Shown here: positions 1 to 9,019 of the stretch, in pieces | How the letters are laid out: each line of letters starts with the position of its first letter | How positions within the stretch are numbered: position 1 is the first letter of the stretch | DNA from: Corynebacterium propinquum DSM 44285 | Lineage (GTDB): Bacteria; Actinomycetota; Actinomycetes; Mycobacteriales; Mycobacteriaceae | Direction: 5' to 3' | DNA length: 64,000 bases | NCBI RefSeq assembly: GCF_000375525.1 | Contig: NZ_AQXC01000002.1 | Coordinates: 62,001 to 126,000, forward strand | Notes under the pieces: model-generated | What the model was told of the DNA's origin: nothing | The model's database searches: none | Seen by the model: only the letters and a program-made list of their open reading frames with translations | Position numbers and translations under genes: made by a program

Positions 1-765
1 ATCAGCTACATTGTCTAATACCGGGGAATCAGGTTCGTGCCCAATCGCCGAAACCACCGGGGTGCGTGCGGCAGACACAGCACGCTGCAGCGCTTCTTCC
101 GAAAACGGCAAAAGATCCTCGACACTGCCACCACCGCGCGCGATGATGATGACATCCACCTCATCATCGGCATCCAATTTCTCTAGCGCTTCTATCACCT
201 GGCTGACGGCTTGGGCACCCTGCATGGCGGTGTTGAGAACCCGGAAATTAACCTGTGGCCACCGGTCGCGGGCGACAGACAACACGTCGCGCTCTGCCGC
301 CGAACCGCGGCCAGTGATCAAACCGATGGTGCGCGGAAGATAGGGAAGTGGCAGCTTCCGCGAGGCGTCGAAAAGCCCCTCCGCAGCCAATGCCCGCCGC
401 AGGTTTTCGATACGGGCCAGCAATTCGCCGACCCCGACATGCCGGATTTCGGTGACCCACAGCGAAAATGAACCCCGGCCGGCATAAAACGCGGGCTTGC
501 CATAAACCACGATGCGGTCGCCGTCTTTGATCGGGGTCGGTAAGTTTTGCAACAACGCCGTCGAAGCCGTCAATGAGACCGACATTTCTTGGTTCACATC
601 GCGCAGGGTGAGGTAGGACAGCTTCCACGAAGGCTTCATATTGATTTGGGTGAGCTGACCTTCCACCCACAAATAGCCAAGCCGCTCAATCCAGCCTTTG
701 ACCTCGGTATTAACAGTGCTGACTGACCATGGATTCTCGAATGTTGCGGGTGGTCTACTCAACAA
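1..765 (-). CDS. xseA: Exodeoxyribonuclease VII large subunit (partial)
   Basis: Large subunit of exonuclease VII, which with XseB degrades single-stranded DNA from both ends in the cytoplasm. The gene runs off the left edge, leaving about 255 of the usual ~400 residues. The N-terminal OB fold is visible ([20 protein letters not shown], then [20 protein letters not shown]), followed by the start of the catalytic domain ([49 protein letters not shown]), all classic XseA motifs. A TTG codon at 765 (or the adjacent TTG at 762) is preceded by an AAGGGA ribosome site, and no ATG or GTG fits better. It is divergent from ispH. xseB would be expected just outside the window; that is inference. Confidence 0.93.
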   Translation of the reverse strand, partial: MLSRPPATFENPWSVSTVNTEVKGWIERLGYLWVEGQLTQINMKPSWKLSYLTLRDVNQEMSVSLTASTALLQNLPTPIKDGDRIVVYGKPAFYAGRGSFSLWVTEIRHVGVGELLARIENLRRALAAEGLFDASRKLPLPYLPRTIGLITGRGSAAERDVLSVARDRWPQVNFRVLNTAMQGAQAVSQVIEALEKLDADDEVDVIIIARGGGSVEDLLPFSEEALQRAVSAARTPVVSAIGHEPDSPVLDNVAD

Positions 766-869
766 TGATCCCTTCGCTTCACGACGAGTGTGTGCTGGCC
801 GACCTGAAGAAGCCGTCCTAATGCTCGCCCATTGTACTGGGTGTTGACGTATTGGATACCCTGGAAGGC

Positions 870-1859
870 ATGACTGAACAGGCTGTGCAAGAACCCAATG
901 TTCTCCTCGCGGCACCCCGCGGATATTGCGCCGGAGTGGACCGTGCCGTTGAGACGGTGGAAAAGGCCTTAGAAAAATATGGCGCGCCCATCTACGTGCG
1001 CAAAGAAATTGTGCACAACAAATACGTGGTGCAATCTTTTGAAAAGAAAGGCGTTATTTTCGTCAATGAAGCCGAAGAAGCGCCTGAAGGTGCGCACTTG
1101 GTGTTTTCTGCGCACGGAATTTCACCGGCTGTGCGCGCCGAAGCCTCGGAGCGTAAGCAGCTCACGCTGGATGCAACCTGCCCGCTGGTGACCAAGGTAC
1201 ATCGCGAGGCGGAACGCTTTGCCCGGGATGGTTACCATATTTTGCTTGTTGGTCACGAAGGCCACGAGGAGGTCGAAGGTACCGCTGGGCACGCGCCAGA
1301 AGTAACGTATCTTGTCGACGGCGTCGAGGGCGTGGATCAGCTTCCGGAATCACTGGTGGATGAAAAAATTGTGTGGCTTTCACAAACCACGCTGTCGGTC
1401 ACTGAAACCATGGATATCGTGAACAAGTTGCGCGAGCGTTTCCCACACCTGGAAAACCCACCGAGCGACGATATCTGCTATGCGACGCAAAACCGCCAGG
1501 AATCGGTACGCGCGATTGCTCCGCATTGCGAATTGATGATCGTGGTGGGCTCCACCAACTCATCGAATTCCAAGCGTTTGGTTGAAGTCGCGCTTGATGC
1601 CGGTTCCACAGCGTCGTATTTGGTGGACTTTGCCGACGAGATCAAAGAAGAATGGCTGGATGGCGTGAAAACAGTCGGCGTAACCTGCGGTGCTTCGGTG
1701 CCGGAATTATTGGTGCGTGACGTCGTCGAATGGTTGGATCAGCGCGGTTATTCTCGTGTCAAAGAAGTGACGACGACTACCGAAACCATCCAATTTTCAC
1801 TGCCCCGCGATCTGCGTCCAGCGCGGAATCGTAATCGGAAAAAACCGGCCCACAATTAA
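870..1859 (+). CDS. ispH: 4-hydroxy-3-methylbut-2-enyl diphosphate reductase
   Basis: Last enzyme of the MEP isoprenoid pathway, reducing HMBPP to IPP and DMAPP with a [4Fe-4S] cluster. The three cluster cysteines sit in [22 protein letters not shown] and [11 protein letters not shown]; other family motifs are [31 protein letters not shown] and [10 protein letters not shown]. At about 329 residues the length is normal. ATG 870 is preferred because translated homologues begin roughly nine residues before [10 protein letters not shown]; an in-frame TTG at 852 would add six residues. A TACCCT box ends seven bases before ATG 870, so the message could be leaderless. A strong hairpin follows the stop. 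The gene is transcribed away from xseA. Confidence 0.96.
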   Translation: MTEQAVQEPNVLLAAPRGYCAGVDRAVETVEKALEKYGAPIYVRKEIVHNKYVVQSFEKKGVIFVNEAEEAPEGAHLVFSAHGISPAVRAEASERKQLTLDATCPLVTKVHREAERFARDGYHILLVGHEGHEEVEGTAGHAPEVTYLVDGVEGVDQLPESLVDEKIVWLSQTTLSVTETMDIVNKLRERFPHLENPPSDDICYATQNRQESVRAIAPHCELMIVVGSTNSSNSKRLVEVALDAGSTASYLVDFADEIKEEWLDGVKTVGVTCGASVPELLVRDVVEWLDQRGYSRVKEVTTTTETIQFSLPRDLRPARNRNRKKPAHN

Positions 1860-1881
1860 GCTACTAAGCCCCATTTAATCG

Positions 1882-1920
1882 GCCGCGTTATTCACTAACT
1901 GTGTTAATAACGCGGCTGAT
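1882..1920 (+). terminator. Hairpin terminator after ispH
   Basis: A perfect 11-bp stem (1882-1892 pairing with 1906-1916) encloses a 13-base loop and is followed by the T-rich TGATTTGTT. It fits a rho-independent terminator for ispH. The convergent membrane-protein gene stops inside the right arm, so the same hairpin may end transcripts from both sides, though no T-run follows on the minus strand. Confidence 0.55.
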
Positions 1921-2737
1921 TTGTTCTACGTTGCCGCGTTGTGCTGCTGGAATTATTATCTTGTGCGTCAGTCGCAGACTGCCGGTAAGTAGACCGCCGG
2001 TTAACCGTACGCCGTGGTTCTGCCGGCCGGATATATTCTGTCTGTCCGTTTTCGGTCTCCGCATTTCGACGCTGTTGTTGTGGTTGTCGTTGCGGCTCTG
2101 GTTGTGGGCGCAGCCGATTTCCGGTTTGCGATTGTGGCAAACGCGAGGATCGAATAGGCGAGCGCGTAGCGTTATCAGCGCGATTGCGGGCCATGAGCTC
2201 TTCCACCGTTACCCGGTTGGTGCGCTCGCGGGCCCGGGATGCTGAGCGGATATTACGGCGGTCAGATTCCCGCTGGCTGGAGCGTCGCTGACGATGTGAG
2301 CGGTCATGAATCTTGGCCTGCCCGCGCAACAGCATGAGACGTACAACAGCGATGGCTATCGTGAGCACCGTGATCAGTGCGAGTGCTGGGAAGTATTCGA
2401 CCACCGCATAAATTGATGTCCACACCATCGTCCGAGAAGCCCAATTGGCCCCGTCTGGCGCTGCAGCTGCGTTGCTGGCCCACGAAGTGAAAAACGCGAA
2501 AATACCAAAAAATAAGGGCAGTGGTGCCACGGTAAGAAACAGCGATTCTGGCTCCACAAACAGTGTGACAAATGCTGCAGCGACTAAAAAGCACAACAAA
2601 AACGGCCAGCCGAGGCCATTAGCCAAAATACTCAGCAATAATCCTGTCACGCTGGCGGCCAGCACTAGTACGAGTGCAAGCGGCAACGACAGGCCGGTGA
2701 AACCTGGCGCGGGGGACCTTCGAGACTGGGTAGACAC
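1904..2737 (-). CDS. DUF6542-type membrane protein
   Basis: A 277-residue membrane protein of unknown function. The first ~145 residues hold about four hydrophobic segments (around 16-35, 42-60, 66-88 and 108-140). The rest is a hydrophilic, Arg- and Gln-rich tail (RQRRSSQRESDRRN and QPEPQRQPQQQRRN) that looks disordered and may bind nucleic acid or acidic partners. This arrangement and the position next to ispH and xseA fit the actinobacterial DUF6542 family; the assignment is from memory. Start GTG 2737: a TAAGAT box at 2746-2751 lies eight bases upstream and no ribosome site is visible, so translation may be leaderless. That promoter would overlap the rmuC stop codon. Confidence 0.82.
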   Translation of the reverse strand: MSTQSRRSPAPGFTGLSLPLALVLVLAASVTGLLLSILANGLGWPFLLCFLVAAAFVTLFVEPESLFLTVAPLPLFFGIFAFFTSWASNAAAAPDGANWASRTMVWTSIYAVVEYFPALALITVLTIAIAVVRLMLLRGQAKIHDRSHRQRRSSQRESDRRNIRSASRARERTNRVTVEELMARNRADNATRSPIRSSRLPQSQTGNRLRPQPEPQRQPQQQRRNAETENGQTEYIRPAEPRRTVNRRSTYRQSATDAQDNNSSSTTRQRRTNQPRY

Positions 2738-2748
2738 AATCGATTATC

Positions 2749-3945
2749 TTAGCCCAAGTTAGGGCCGCGATAGTCTGCGACATCTGGGTTTAGCGGGGTG
2801 GAGCTTACCCCCAGTTCTCCGTCATCAGTGTACGGATTTGCGACGCTGTGCCGAGCTCGCTGTGCAGCGTGGTACGGCTTGGTTGCCTCTCGTGAGCTCA
2901 CGCCCATCCCGGCGAGTCGCCGTGCCGTGACCATCACTCGGGAATCCAGCGAGGAAAGCGTTGAATTATACGCTTCTACTGCTTTGTCGAGGCTTCGGCC
3001 CACGCGATTATAGTGCTCTCCGACGGTATTCAGCCGAGAATACAATTGTCTGCCCAGCTCGTGAATTTCTTTTGCTTTATCGGAAAAATCTTCTTGGCGC
3101 CACCCCAACGCCACCGTGCGCAGCAACCCGAAGAGACTGGTCGGCGTTGCGATCACGATATTGCGCTCGAAAGCGTATTCCAGCAAGTCTGGGTCGGTAT
3201 TCAAGGCAGAATCCAGAAATGGATCTGCGGGCACGAACATGACGACGAACTCCGGGCTCGGCTGGAAAGCATCGAGATAAGGCTTGGCGGAAAGATTCGC
3301 CACGTGTGTGCGTAATAAGTGCGCGTGCCGACGCAAATAGCCGGCGTGTTCTTCTGGATCATTAGTATCCAGCGCATCCAGATACGAAGAAAACGGTACT
3401 TTGGCATCAACGATGATCTGCCTACCACCTGCCAAATGGATGATCATGTCGGGGCGCACGATTTTCTCACCCAGCCGCGCAGTTGCTTGCGCACTGAAAT
3501 CGCAATGCTCAACCATGCCACCCAGCTCGACGACGCGCTTGAGCTGCATCTCACCCCAGCGCCCGCGTACGTTTGGGCTGCGTAACGCATTGACCAGCTG
3601 ATCAGTCCGTTCGTTCAAGTGGGTGGAGGTACGAGATAGCGCTTGCATTTGACTGCTCAGCGAAGCCGCGGTGTGGCTGCGCTCTGTCTCCATAGCGCGC
3701 AACTGCCCGTCGATATTTGCAAGTGAGCGTTCGACGACCGCCAGTGACTCCAGGGCAGGCGTTAGTGCGGCCGGTTCCGGGCCTGCCGGAACTGAGCCGT
3801 CTGGGGCTGCTGCTGTATCAGAGGCGCCGACAAGCAGCCGCTGTGTGTTGTGCGGTTGCCGGCTGCCATGGGCAAACCACCCGAGCGCGATGCCCAAAAG
3901 AAGCGCGATGATCATGCCAACGACGGAGGCGGCGGAGATAGTCAT
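2749..3945 (-). CDS. rmuC: DNA recombination protein RmuC
   Basis: RmuC-family protein, 398 residues, thought to limit inversions at short repeats; the domain is nuclease-like. An N-terminal membrane anchor (about 7-25, VGMIIALLLGIALGWFAHG) is followed by a coiled-coil stretch (~65-120, LANIDGQLRAMETERSH) and the RmuC core. Core motifs include RSPNVRGRWGEMQLKRVVELGGM, split here as RGRWGEMQLKRVVEL, then RQIIVDAKVPFSSYLDAL and FVPADPFLDSAL. The Asp and Lys of VDAK match the nuclease-like DxK motif. It lies 27 bases downstream of the AI-2E-type permease and is likely co-transcribed with it. The C-terminal 60 residues are variable. Confidence 0.93.
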   Translation of the reverse strand: MTISAASVVGMIIALLLGIALGWFAHGSRQPHNTQRLLVGASDTAAAPDGSVPAGPEPAALTPALESLAVVERSLANIDGQLRAMETERSHTAASLSSQMQALSRTSTHLNERTDQLVNALRSPNVRGRWGEMQLKRVVELGGMVEHCDFSAQATARLGEKIVRPDMIIHLAGGRQIIVDAKVPFSSYLDALDTNDPEEHAGYLRRHAHLLRTHVANLSAKPYLDAFQPSPEFVVMFVPADPFLDSALNTDPDLLEYAFERNIVIATPTSLFGLLRTVALGWRQEDFSDKAKEIHELGRQLYSRLNTVGEHYNRVGRSLDKAVEAYNSTLSSLDSRVMVTARRLAGMGVSSREATKPYHAAQRARHSVANPYTDDGELGVSSTPLNPDVADYRGPNLG

Positions 3946-3972
3946 GAGATTACTCGTAGATCTTCGTGTTGC

Positions 3973-5487
3973 TTAGGTTTTCTCGCTGCTGTCGCGGTCG
4001 GTTGGTCTGGATTGCGACAGCTTCGACCACCAACGTTCCAAACGTTCGGTGGCAAGACGGTGGTCGTGGCGTTCTGGATTGTTGTTTTGTGGACGTGCAT
4101 CCAAATCGATGCGTTTTTCTAAGTGATCCTCGAGATCGTCGTCAAGATGGATTGTGGCTTCTTTAGTGTATTTGGCGGCATCCTCGTGGGCGTGGGCCTG
4201 CGAGCTGCCATCTTGGCGCCAAGTACGACGCAGGCTGCGGCCATTATCTTCGGTAAATTTTGCAGCGAGCTCACCGGCGATGGTGACAGAAGTGATATCG
4301 CGGGCGCGGCGTTCTCCAGAATCCAATGTCAGCAGATCCTGAATATAGCGGTAGCAGACCGCGACCATCGCGGCGACAGGTACGGCCAAGAACGCACCGA
4401 TGAGACCAAACAAGGCGGCGCCGGTGATCACAGAGATCAAAACGACGACTGGGTGCAGGTTCATCGCGCGTGCCTGGAACCACGGCGATAGGATATTGCT
4501 TTCGATTTGTTGGACAGCAACGACGACGATCAACACAATAATCGCCTCGGTGAAACCGAGACTCACCAGCGCGATCAGCGTCGACAAGGCGCCTGCGGTG
4601 ATAGCACCGGCGAAGGGGATGAATCCCGCCATGAAGGTGATGATCGCAAGAGCTAAAGCCAGTGGCACGCCGATGATGACTAAGCCGAGGCCGATGAACA
4701 CCGCGTCGATCAGCGATACTAACGCTTGTGCGCGGATGAATCCGCCGAGGGTGAGCCATGCGCGGGTGAACAGCTCGGTCAAGTGCCAGCCGGTACGACG
4801 TCCGGTGGCGCGGCGTAGCCAAGGCAAAAATTTATGTCCGTCTTTGAGGAAGAAAAACGTCAAAACTAAGACCACGAAAATAGTGATAACCACCGATGTT
4901 GCGGTCTCTATACCAGCGAATACGCCGCCGACAATGGTGTCGGCCTGTTCCTGTAACCAGGTGAATATTTCTTCAATGACGTTGGACAGGTCTTCACTAT
5001 TGAGATGCAGCGGCGGACCTTGTAGCCAGACCTGCACGCGTTGGATGCCTTCAACCGTTTGTAAGTAAAGTCCCTGGGATTGACGCACAAAATCCGGCGC
5101 AATATAAAAAATGGTGCCGCTGACCAGACCGACGAATCCACCCAACGTCACTAATGCCGCGAGTGCACTGGGAAAACCCGCTTTGCGTAAGCGGCTCGAG
5201 ATAGGGGCCAAAACCGTGCAGATGATCAGCGCAAAGGTGATCGGAAGTACGCCTGCCCAGAAACGACCGAGGATGCGGCCCAAAAAGTAGACAAAAGCAC
5301 CCAAAATAATAAGGCGCAGCGCCCAGGTGGCGGCCTGCTTGATGACGTGGCCGAGCACCACTGAACGATCGACTTGATCGCCGGGTGGGTGCGGTGTGAT
5401 TTCCGACCACTCGATATCCTGCGGAGCAGACTCCGCTTCTACGGAATCGCTTGCTCGGTTTGGCTTCGTACTCACGTCTATTATCAT
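3973..5487 (-). CDS. AI-2E family permease
   Basis: A 504-residue inner-membrane protein of the AI-2E exporter family, whose members include TqsA and several ion or small-molecule exporters; the substrate here cannot be told. Two N-terminal helices (LRLIILGAFVYFLGRILG and the next) lead to a soluble segment, then a central cluster of helices with FVVLVLTFFFLKDG, the usual FI-P-F-x-G-x-I signature (GFIPFAGAITAGALSTLIAL) and GLIGAFLAVPVAAMVAV. A long charged C-terminal tail (~385-504) is not part of the family core. ATG 5487 is the longest start; GTG 5475 four codons in is an alternative, with a GATAAT box just before it. It is divergent from ychF with about 70 bases between. Confidence 0.9.
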   Translation of the reverse strand: MIIDVSTKPNRASDSVEAESAPQDIEWSEITPHPPGDQVDRSVVLGHVIKQAATWALRLIILGAFVYFLGRILGRFWAGVLPITFALIICTVLAPISSRLRKAGFPSALAALVTLGGFVGLVSGTIFYIAPDFVRQSQGLYLQTVEGIQRVQVWLQGPPLHLNSEDLSNVIEEIFTWLQEQADTIVGGVFAGIETATSVVITIFVVLVLTFFFLKDGHKFLPWLRRATGRRTGWHLTELFTRAWLTLGGFIRAQALVSLIDAVFIGLGLVIIGVPLALALAIITFMAGFIPFAGAITAGALSTLIALVSLGFTEAIIVLIVVVAVQQIESNILSPWFQARAMNLHPVVVLISVITGAALFGLIGAFLAVPVAAMVAVCYRYIQDLLTLDSGERRARDITSVTIAGELAAKFTEDNGRSLRRTWRQDGSSQAHAHEDAAKYTKEATIHLDDDLEDHLEKRIDLDARPQNNNPERHDHRLATERLERWWSKLSQSRPTDRDSSEKT

Positions 5488-5561
5488 GCCTTATTCACAG
5501 CAGTGAGGCGAGAAAGCCCAAAGGTCGAAGCTTGTGCAGCTAATAAGTTAGGATGAGCGCT

Positions 5562-6647
5562 GTGAGTCTTACTTTAGGAATCGTCGGATTGCCCAACGTC
5601 GGCAAGTCCACTTTGTTTAATGCCCTGACCCGTAGCGAAATTTTGGCAGCGAACTATCCGTTCGCCACCATCGAGCCCAACGTTGGCCAGGTGGAATTGC
5701 CGGATCCGCGATTGCGTCGTTTAGCAGAAATCTTTTCCTCAGAACGTATTCTGCCAGCCATCGTGTCTTTCGTTGATATTGCTGGCATTGTGAAAGGTGC
5801 CTCGGAAGGCGAAGGCATGGGCAATGCTTTCTTGTCGAATATCCGCGAGGCTGATGCGATCTGCCAGGTGGTTCGCGCCTTTGCTGACGATAACGTGATT
5901 CACGTGGATGGCAAGGTGGATCCCACCAGCGATATTTCGATCATCAACACTGAGCTGATTCTCGCGGACCTGCAGACACTGGAAAAAGCGCTGCCACGGC
6001 TGGAAAAGGACGCGAAAAAGAATAAAGATTTAGGCGAGGTTGTCGAAGCAGCGAAAGCAGCTCGCGCAATTCTGGAAGATGATCGCACCCTGTATGCAGC
6101 GGCCAAAAACGGTGAAATTGAACTAGCTCCACTGCGTGAGCTGCACCTGATGACCACCAAGCCGTTTTTGTACGTCTTTAACTCCGATGAGGGAGTACTG
6201 ACCGACGAGGCGAAGCGCGCGGAATTGGCGGAACTGGTTGCACCAGCAGACTGTGTGTTCTTGGACGCGAAAACCGAAACCGAGCTGTTGGAGCTGGAAG
6301 AAGACGAAGCCGCTGAGCTTTTGGAATCTGTCGGACAAAATGAACCAGGACTGAATACGCTGGCTCGTGCCGGCTTCGAAACCTTGGGATTGCAGACCTA
6401 CCTGACGGCAGGGCCGAAAGAAGCCCGTGCCTGGACCATCAAAAAAGGCGCTACCGCACCACAGGCAGCTGGCGTGATCCACTCCGATTTCGAAAAAACT
6501 TTCATTAAAGGCGAGATCGTGTCGTTTTCTGACTTGGATGAAGCTGGCTCGATGGTTGCTGCCCGCAACGCAGGTAAGGTGCGTTTGGAAGGCAAGGACT
6601 ACATTATGCAGGACGGCGACGTGTGTGACTGGAAGACCGGCGCGTAA
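5562..6647 (+). CDS. ychF: Redox-regulated ATPase/GTPase YchF
   Basis: Universally conserved Obg-related P-loop protein YchF (OLA1 family), which prefers ATP and is linked to ribosomes and stress responses. G1 is GLPNVGKSTLFNALT, switch region NYPFATIEPNVG, G3 FVDIAGIVKGASEGEGMGN, and the altered G4 FNSDE explains the ATP preference. The C-terminal TGS domain ends KDYIMQDGDVCDWKTGA. GTG 5562 gives 361 residues, the usual length starting MSLTLGIVG, and has AGGA eight bases upstream. ATG 5553 would add three residues but has its GG directly against the start. Confidence 0.96.
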   Translation: MSLTLGIVGLPNVGKSTLFNALTRSEILAANYPFATIEPNVGQVELPDPRLRRLAEIFSSERILPAIVSFVDIAGIVKGASEGEGMGNAFLSNIREADAICQVVRAFADDNVIHVDGKVDPTSDISIINTELILADLQTLEKALPRLEKDAKKNKDLGEVVEAAKAARAILEDDRTLYAAAKNGEIELAPLRELHLMTTKPFLYVFNSDEGVLTDEAKRAELAELVAPADCVFLDAKTETELLELEEDEAAELLESVGQNEPGLNTLARAGFETLGLQTYLTAGPKEARAWTIKKGATAPQAAGVIHSDFEKTFIKGEIVSFSDLDEAGSMVAARNAGKVRLEGKDYIMQDGDVCDWKTGA

Positions 6648-6652
6648 CCGCA

Positions 6653-7345
6653 ATGGCTACTAATTCCGCAGAACCGCTGATTGATCAAGCAGATAAGAAG
6701 TCCACAGCGAGGTATATCCCAGTCCGTGCTGGGTTATACCCGATTTTCGTAGCGGCTTTTGTTGTGGTGTTCGTAATTTCGAATATCACGGCCAGTAAAG
6801 GCGTCACCATCGGCCCGTTGGTGACTGATGGTGCGTTTTTCTTGTTCCCGATCGCCTATGTCATTGGTGACGTGTTGGCAGAATGCTATGGCTTTAAAGC
6901 CACTCGCGTTGCGATCTGGACAGGTTTTACCTCCGCACTGGGCGCGGTCATCGCGTTTTATATTGCTATTTGGTTACCCGCGGCGGATTTTTACGAAAAC
7001 CAAGAAGCGTTTTCTACGGTGCTGGGGCTGGTGCCACAGATCGTCGCAGCGTCGTTGGCTGGATATGCCGTTGGCCAGTTGCTGAATGCCTGGGTGTTGA
7101 CGAAGATGAAAAATCGTGACGCCTCGGCACCGTTGTGGCAGCGGCTGATGGGCTCTACCGTGGTTGGCGAATTCGGCGACACCCTCGTGTTTTGCCTGAT
7201 CGCTGCTACCGCGATCGGCATTAGTACGCTGCCTGATCTCATCAATTACGTCGTTGTGGGGTTCGTGTGGAAGACCGCGATGGAAGCGATCTTATTGCCC
7301 GTGACCTACAGCGTGGTTGGTTGGGTGAAAAAGCGCGAACTGTAG
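6653..7345 (+). CDS. yhhQ: Queuosine precursor transporter (VUT/YhhQ family)
   Basis: A 230-residue integral membrane protein of the VUT/YhhQ family, which imports queuosine precursors such as preQ0 and preQ1. Six or so hydrophobic segments are visible, beginning YPIFVAAFVVVFVISNITASKG. Family signatures are FLFPIAYVIGDVLAECYGF near residue 65, LMGSTVVGEFGDTLVFCLIA around 165, and the final FVWKTAMEAILLPVTY. It starts six bases after the ychF stop without a clear ribosome site, suggesting coupling or read-through from ychF. No queuosine biosynthesis gene lies nearby, which suits a salvage role; that is inference. Confidence 0.9.
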   Translation: MATNSAEPLIDQADKKSTARYIPVRAGLYPIFVAAFVVVFVISNITASKGVTIGPLVTDGAFFLFPIAYVIGDVLAECYGFKATRVAIWTGFTSALGAVIAFYIAIWLPAADFYENQEAFSTVLGLVPQIVAASLAGYAVGQLLNAWVLTKMKNRDASAPLWQRLMGSTVVGEFGDTLVFCLIAATAIGISTLPDLINYVVVGFVWKTAMEAILLPVTYSVVGWVKKREL

Positions 7346-7375
7346 TAGCTGAGGTCGGTGCCAGCAATCGGGCGG

Positions 7376-7381
7376 CATAAT
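7376..7381 (+). promoter_or_regulatory. Putative -10 box of the PIG-L gene
   Basis: CATAAT lies seven bases before ATG 7389, the spacing expected when transcription begins at the start codon itself. It overlaps the competing ATG at 7380, which argues against that upstream start. No convincing -35 box was identified. Confidence 0.4.
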
Positions 7382-7388
7382 GGGGTGC

Positions 7389-8153
7389 ATGAGCACAAAA
7401 CGCAATCACAATCATTCGCATACCCGCCAACACGGCGGCAACAGTGGCACCGCACTTGCACCGCTGGAGCTCACTGACATCACAAAGGTGCTGGTGGTCG
7501 TTGCACACCCGGATGATCCGGAATACGGTCTCTCGGCGGCATCGCATGCTTGGATCCAGCAAGAAGGCATCGAGGTCGGTTATTTGCTACTGACTTCTGG
7601 CGAGGCAGGTATTGCTTCGATGGCCCCAGAAGAGTGCGGCCCATTGCGTGCCGATGAACAGCGGCATGCGTGCCAGGCAGTGGGGGTGGATTCGTTGGAG
7701 ATTTTAGACTTCCCGGATGGCCACTTGGTTTATAACCTCGAACTACGACAGGCCATCGCACGCAAGATTCGCCAGTTCCAACCTGATGCCATCGTGACGC
7801 TGCCCATGGGGATGGAATTGCCGGGTGGGCTAAACCAAGCTGATCACCGAGTAGTAGGGCTTGCTGCCCTGGACGCCACGCGAGATGCTGCAAACCCGTG
7901 GGTATTTCGGGATATGGACGAACCAGCGTGGTCAGCTCAGCAATTCTGGATCGTCAGCGATATAGACTCCGACCACATTTATTACGTCAGTGATGACGAC
8001 GAACAGGCAGCGATTTCCTCGCTGGCCTGCCACGAACGCTACCTAGCTGAGCTGGAAGATCACCCGGCGGCGAATGATTTCATTCCCACGGTATTGCGTG
8101 GAAAGGACCGTAGTGGTCCGCCGCACGTGAAGTTTAAAGTTTATCGTCTGTAG
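7389..8153 (+). CDS. PIG-L family deacetylase
   Basis: PIG-L/LmbE-fold zinc deacetylase, about 254 residues. The metal-binding motif is VVVAHPDDPEYGLS near residue 40, a variant of AHPDDE, and the second His is supplied by QADHRVVGLAALDATRD. Family members remove acetyl groups from N-acetylglucosamine-type substrates; MshB encoded at 15.5 kb is the mycothiol member, so this paralogue probably has another substrate. The His- and Asn-rich N-terminus (KRNHNHSHTRQHGG) is low complexity. ATG 7389 is preferred over ATG 7380 because of the CATAAT box just before it. The 3' end overlaps the convergent hypothetical gene by 20 bases. Confidence 0.85.
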   Translation: MSTKRNHNHSHTRQHGGNSGTALAPLELTDITKVLVVVAHPDDPEYGLSAASHAWIQQEGIEVGYLLLTSGEAGIASMAPEECGPLRADEQRHACQAVGVDSLEILDFPDGHLVYNLELRQAIARKIRQFQPDAIVTLPMGMELPGGLNQADHRVVGLAALDATRDAANPWVFRDMDEPAWSAQQFWIVSDIDSDHIYYVSDDDEQAAISSLACHERYLAELEDHPAANDFIPTVLRGKDRSGPPHVKFKVYRL

Positions 8154-8880
8154 GTGCTTCATGAAGCGGAGTTTCCGGAAGCACCGGTTGGTGAATAACG
8201 CGGTTACCGTGCGGTAACGGTTGAACGATCGCCGCGGCCGGGTAAATATCTAATGGCTGTGCTAAAGCCGGTATTTCCACGAAGCGTGGCGTACCGGTAG
8301 GTAGTGCCACCACCATCTGCCCGTCTGCACAATATGTCCGTACGTTGATTGGGGACTCAACTGGCTCTGGCAGCGCAAGCGTGCCTAATTTATTGCCATC
8401 GAGAAACACGCTGGTCCCTGCAACAACCGCATACATATGCGAGGTGCCGTAATTACGCATGTCATATCCCGACTGCACCGGGAAATACCGTGATCCCACA
8501 ACGACTGGGCCTTCGGGGTTGTTCACCGCTACGATCCACGGAGCGATGGGTGCGAGGATTTCGACCCGGATCCGGCCGGTGCTGAGACTGATTCGTGCAG
8601 TCGCCGAAATTTTCACCGTGCGTAGCGGCCGCAGGGCGTCGACGTCGGCAAGCAGGGCAATAACGCCCGTGGCTGCATGGACGCGCCAAGCTCCGTGGAA
8701 GGTCATAGTGACGGGAAGTTCTATTTCGACTGGCTGCCCGCCAGTTTCACGTGCATGTCGGCCTTGCGGCTGGTCTACCTGCACCATGGGCAGGCTGAGT
8801 ACGGCTGCACTGAATGCGCGCTCGGCCACGATCGGGTCGCTGATGTGGACGGCGCTAGCTGGCAGCGGAAAATTCTGCAC
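8134..8880 (-). CDS. Hypothetical protein
   Basis: An unrecognised protein of about 248 residues, with no membrane segment or signal peptide. It reads as a soluble, beta-rich protein with many Val, Ile and Pro (VEIELPVTMTFHGAWRV; VNNPEGPVVVGSRYFPVQ), ending in a short acidic tail. GTG 8880 is chosen because AGGG lies eight bases upstream; GTG 8889 is three codons longer but has no room for a ribosome site. It is convergent with the PIG-L gene, overlapping its end by 20 bases, and divergent from zupT. The open frame and start signal suggest a real gene; function unknown. Confidence 0.65.
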   Translation of the reverse strand: MQNFPLPASAVHISDPIVAERAFSAAVLSLPMVQVDQPQGRHARETGGQPVEIELPVTMTFHGAWRVHAATGVIALLADVDALRPLRTVKISATARISLSTGRIRVEILAPIAPWIVAVNNPEGPVVVGSRYFPVQSGYDMRNYGTSHMYAVVAGTSVFLDGNKLGTLALPEPVESPINVRTYCADGQMVVALPTGTPRFVEIPALAQPLDIYPAAAIVQPLPHGNRVIHQPVLPETPLHEAPTDDKL

Positions 8881-9019
8881 TTGAATCACCCTGACTGTCG
8901 CGCAATGTGCACGGCACGTTTAACATGCTTGGTAATAGATCTTCGCCAATGACGATCTGCAATACCACTCTGCAATACAACACCGCTTAGTTTAATCAGT
9001 CACCGACTTTCGGGAAACG

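Noticed and set aside
248..670. An open frame on the minus strand with an ATG near 670.
   Set aside because: It is in a different frame from xseA, whose motifs cover the same bases in the correct frame; the peptide is Arg/Pro/Cys-rich noise.
7389..8153. This PIG-L gene considered as a second mshB.
   Set aside because: The metal motif is AHPDDPE rather than AHPDDE and overall similarity to the true MshB at 15542-16393 is limited, so only a family-level name is given.
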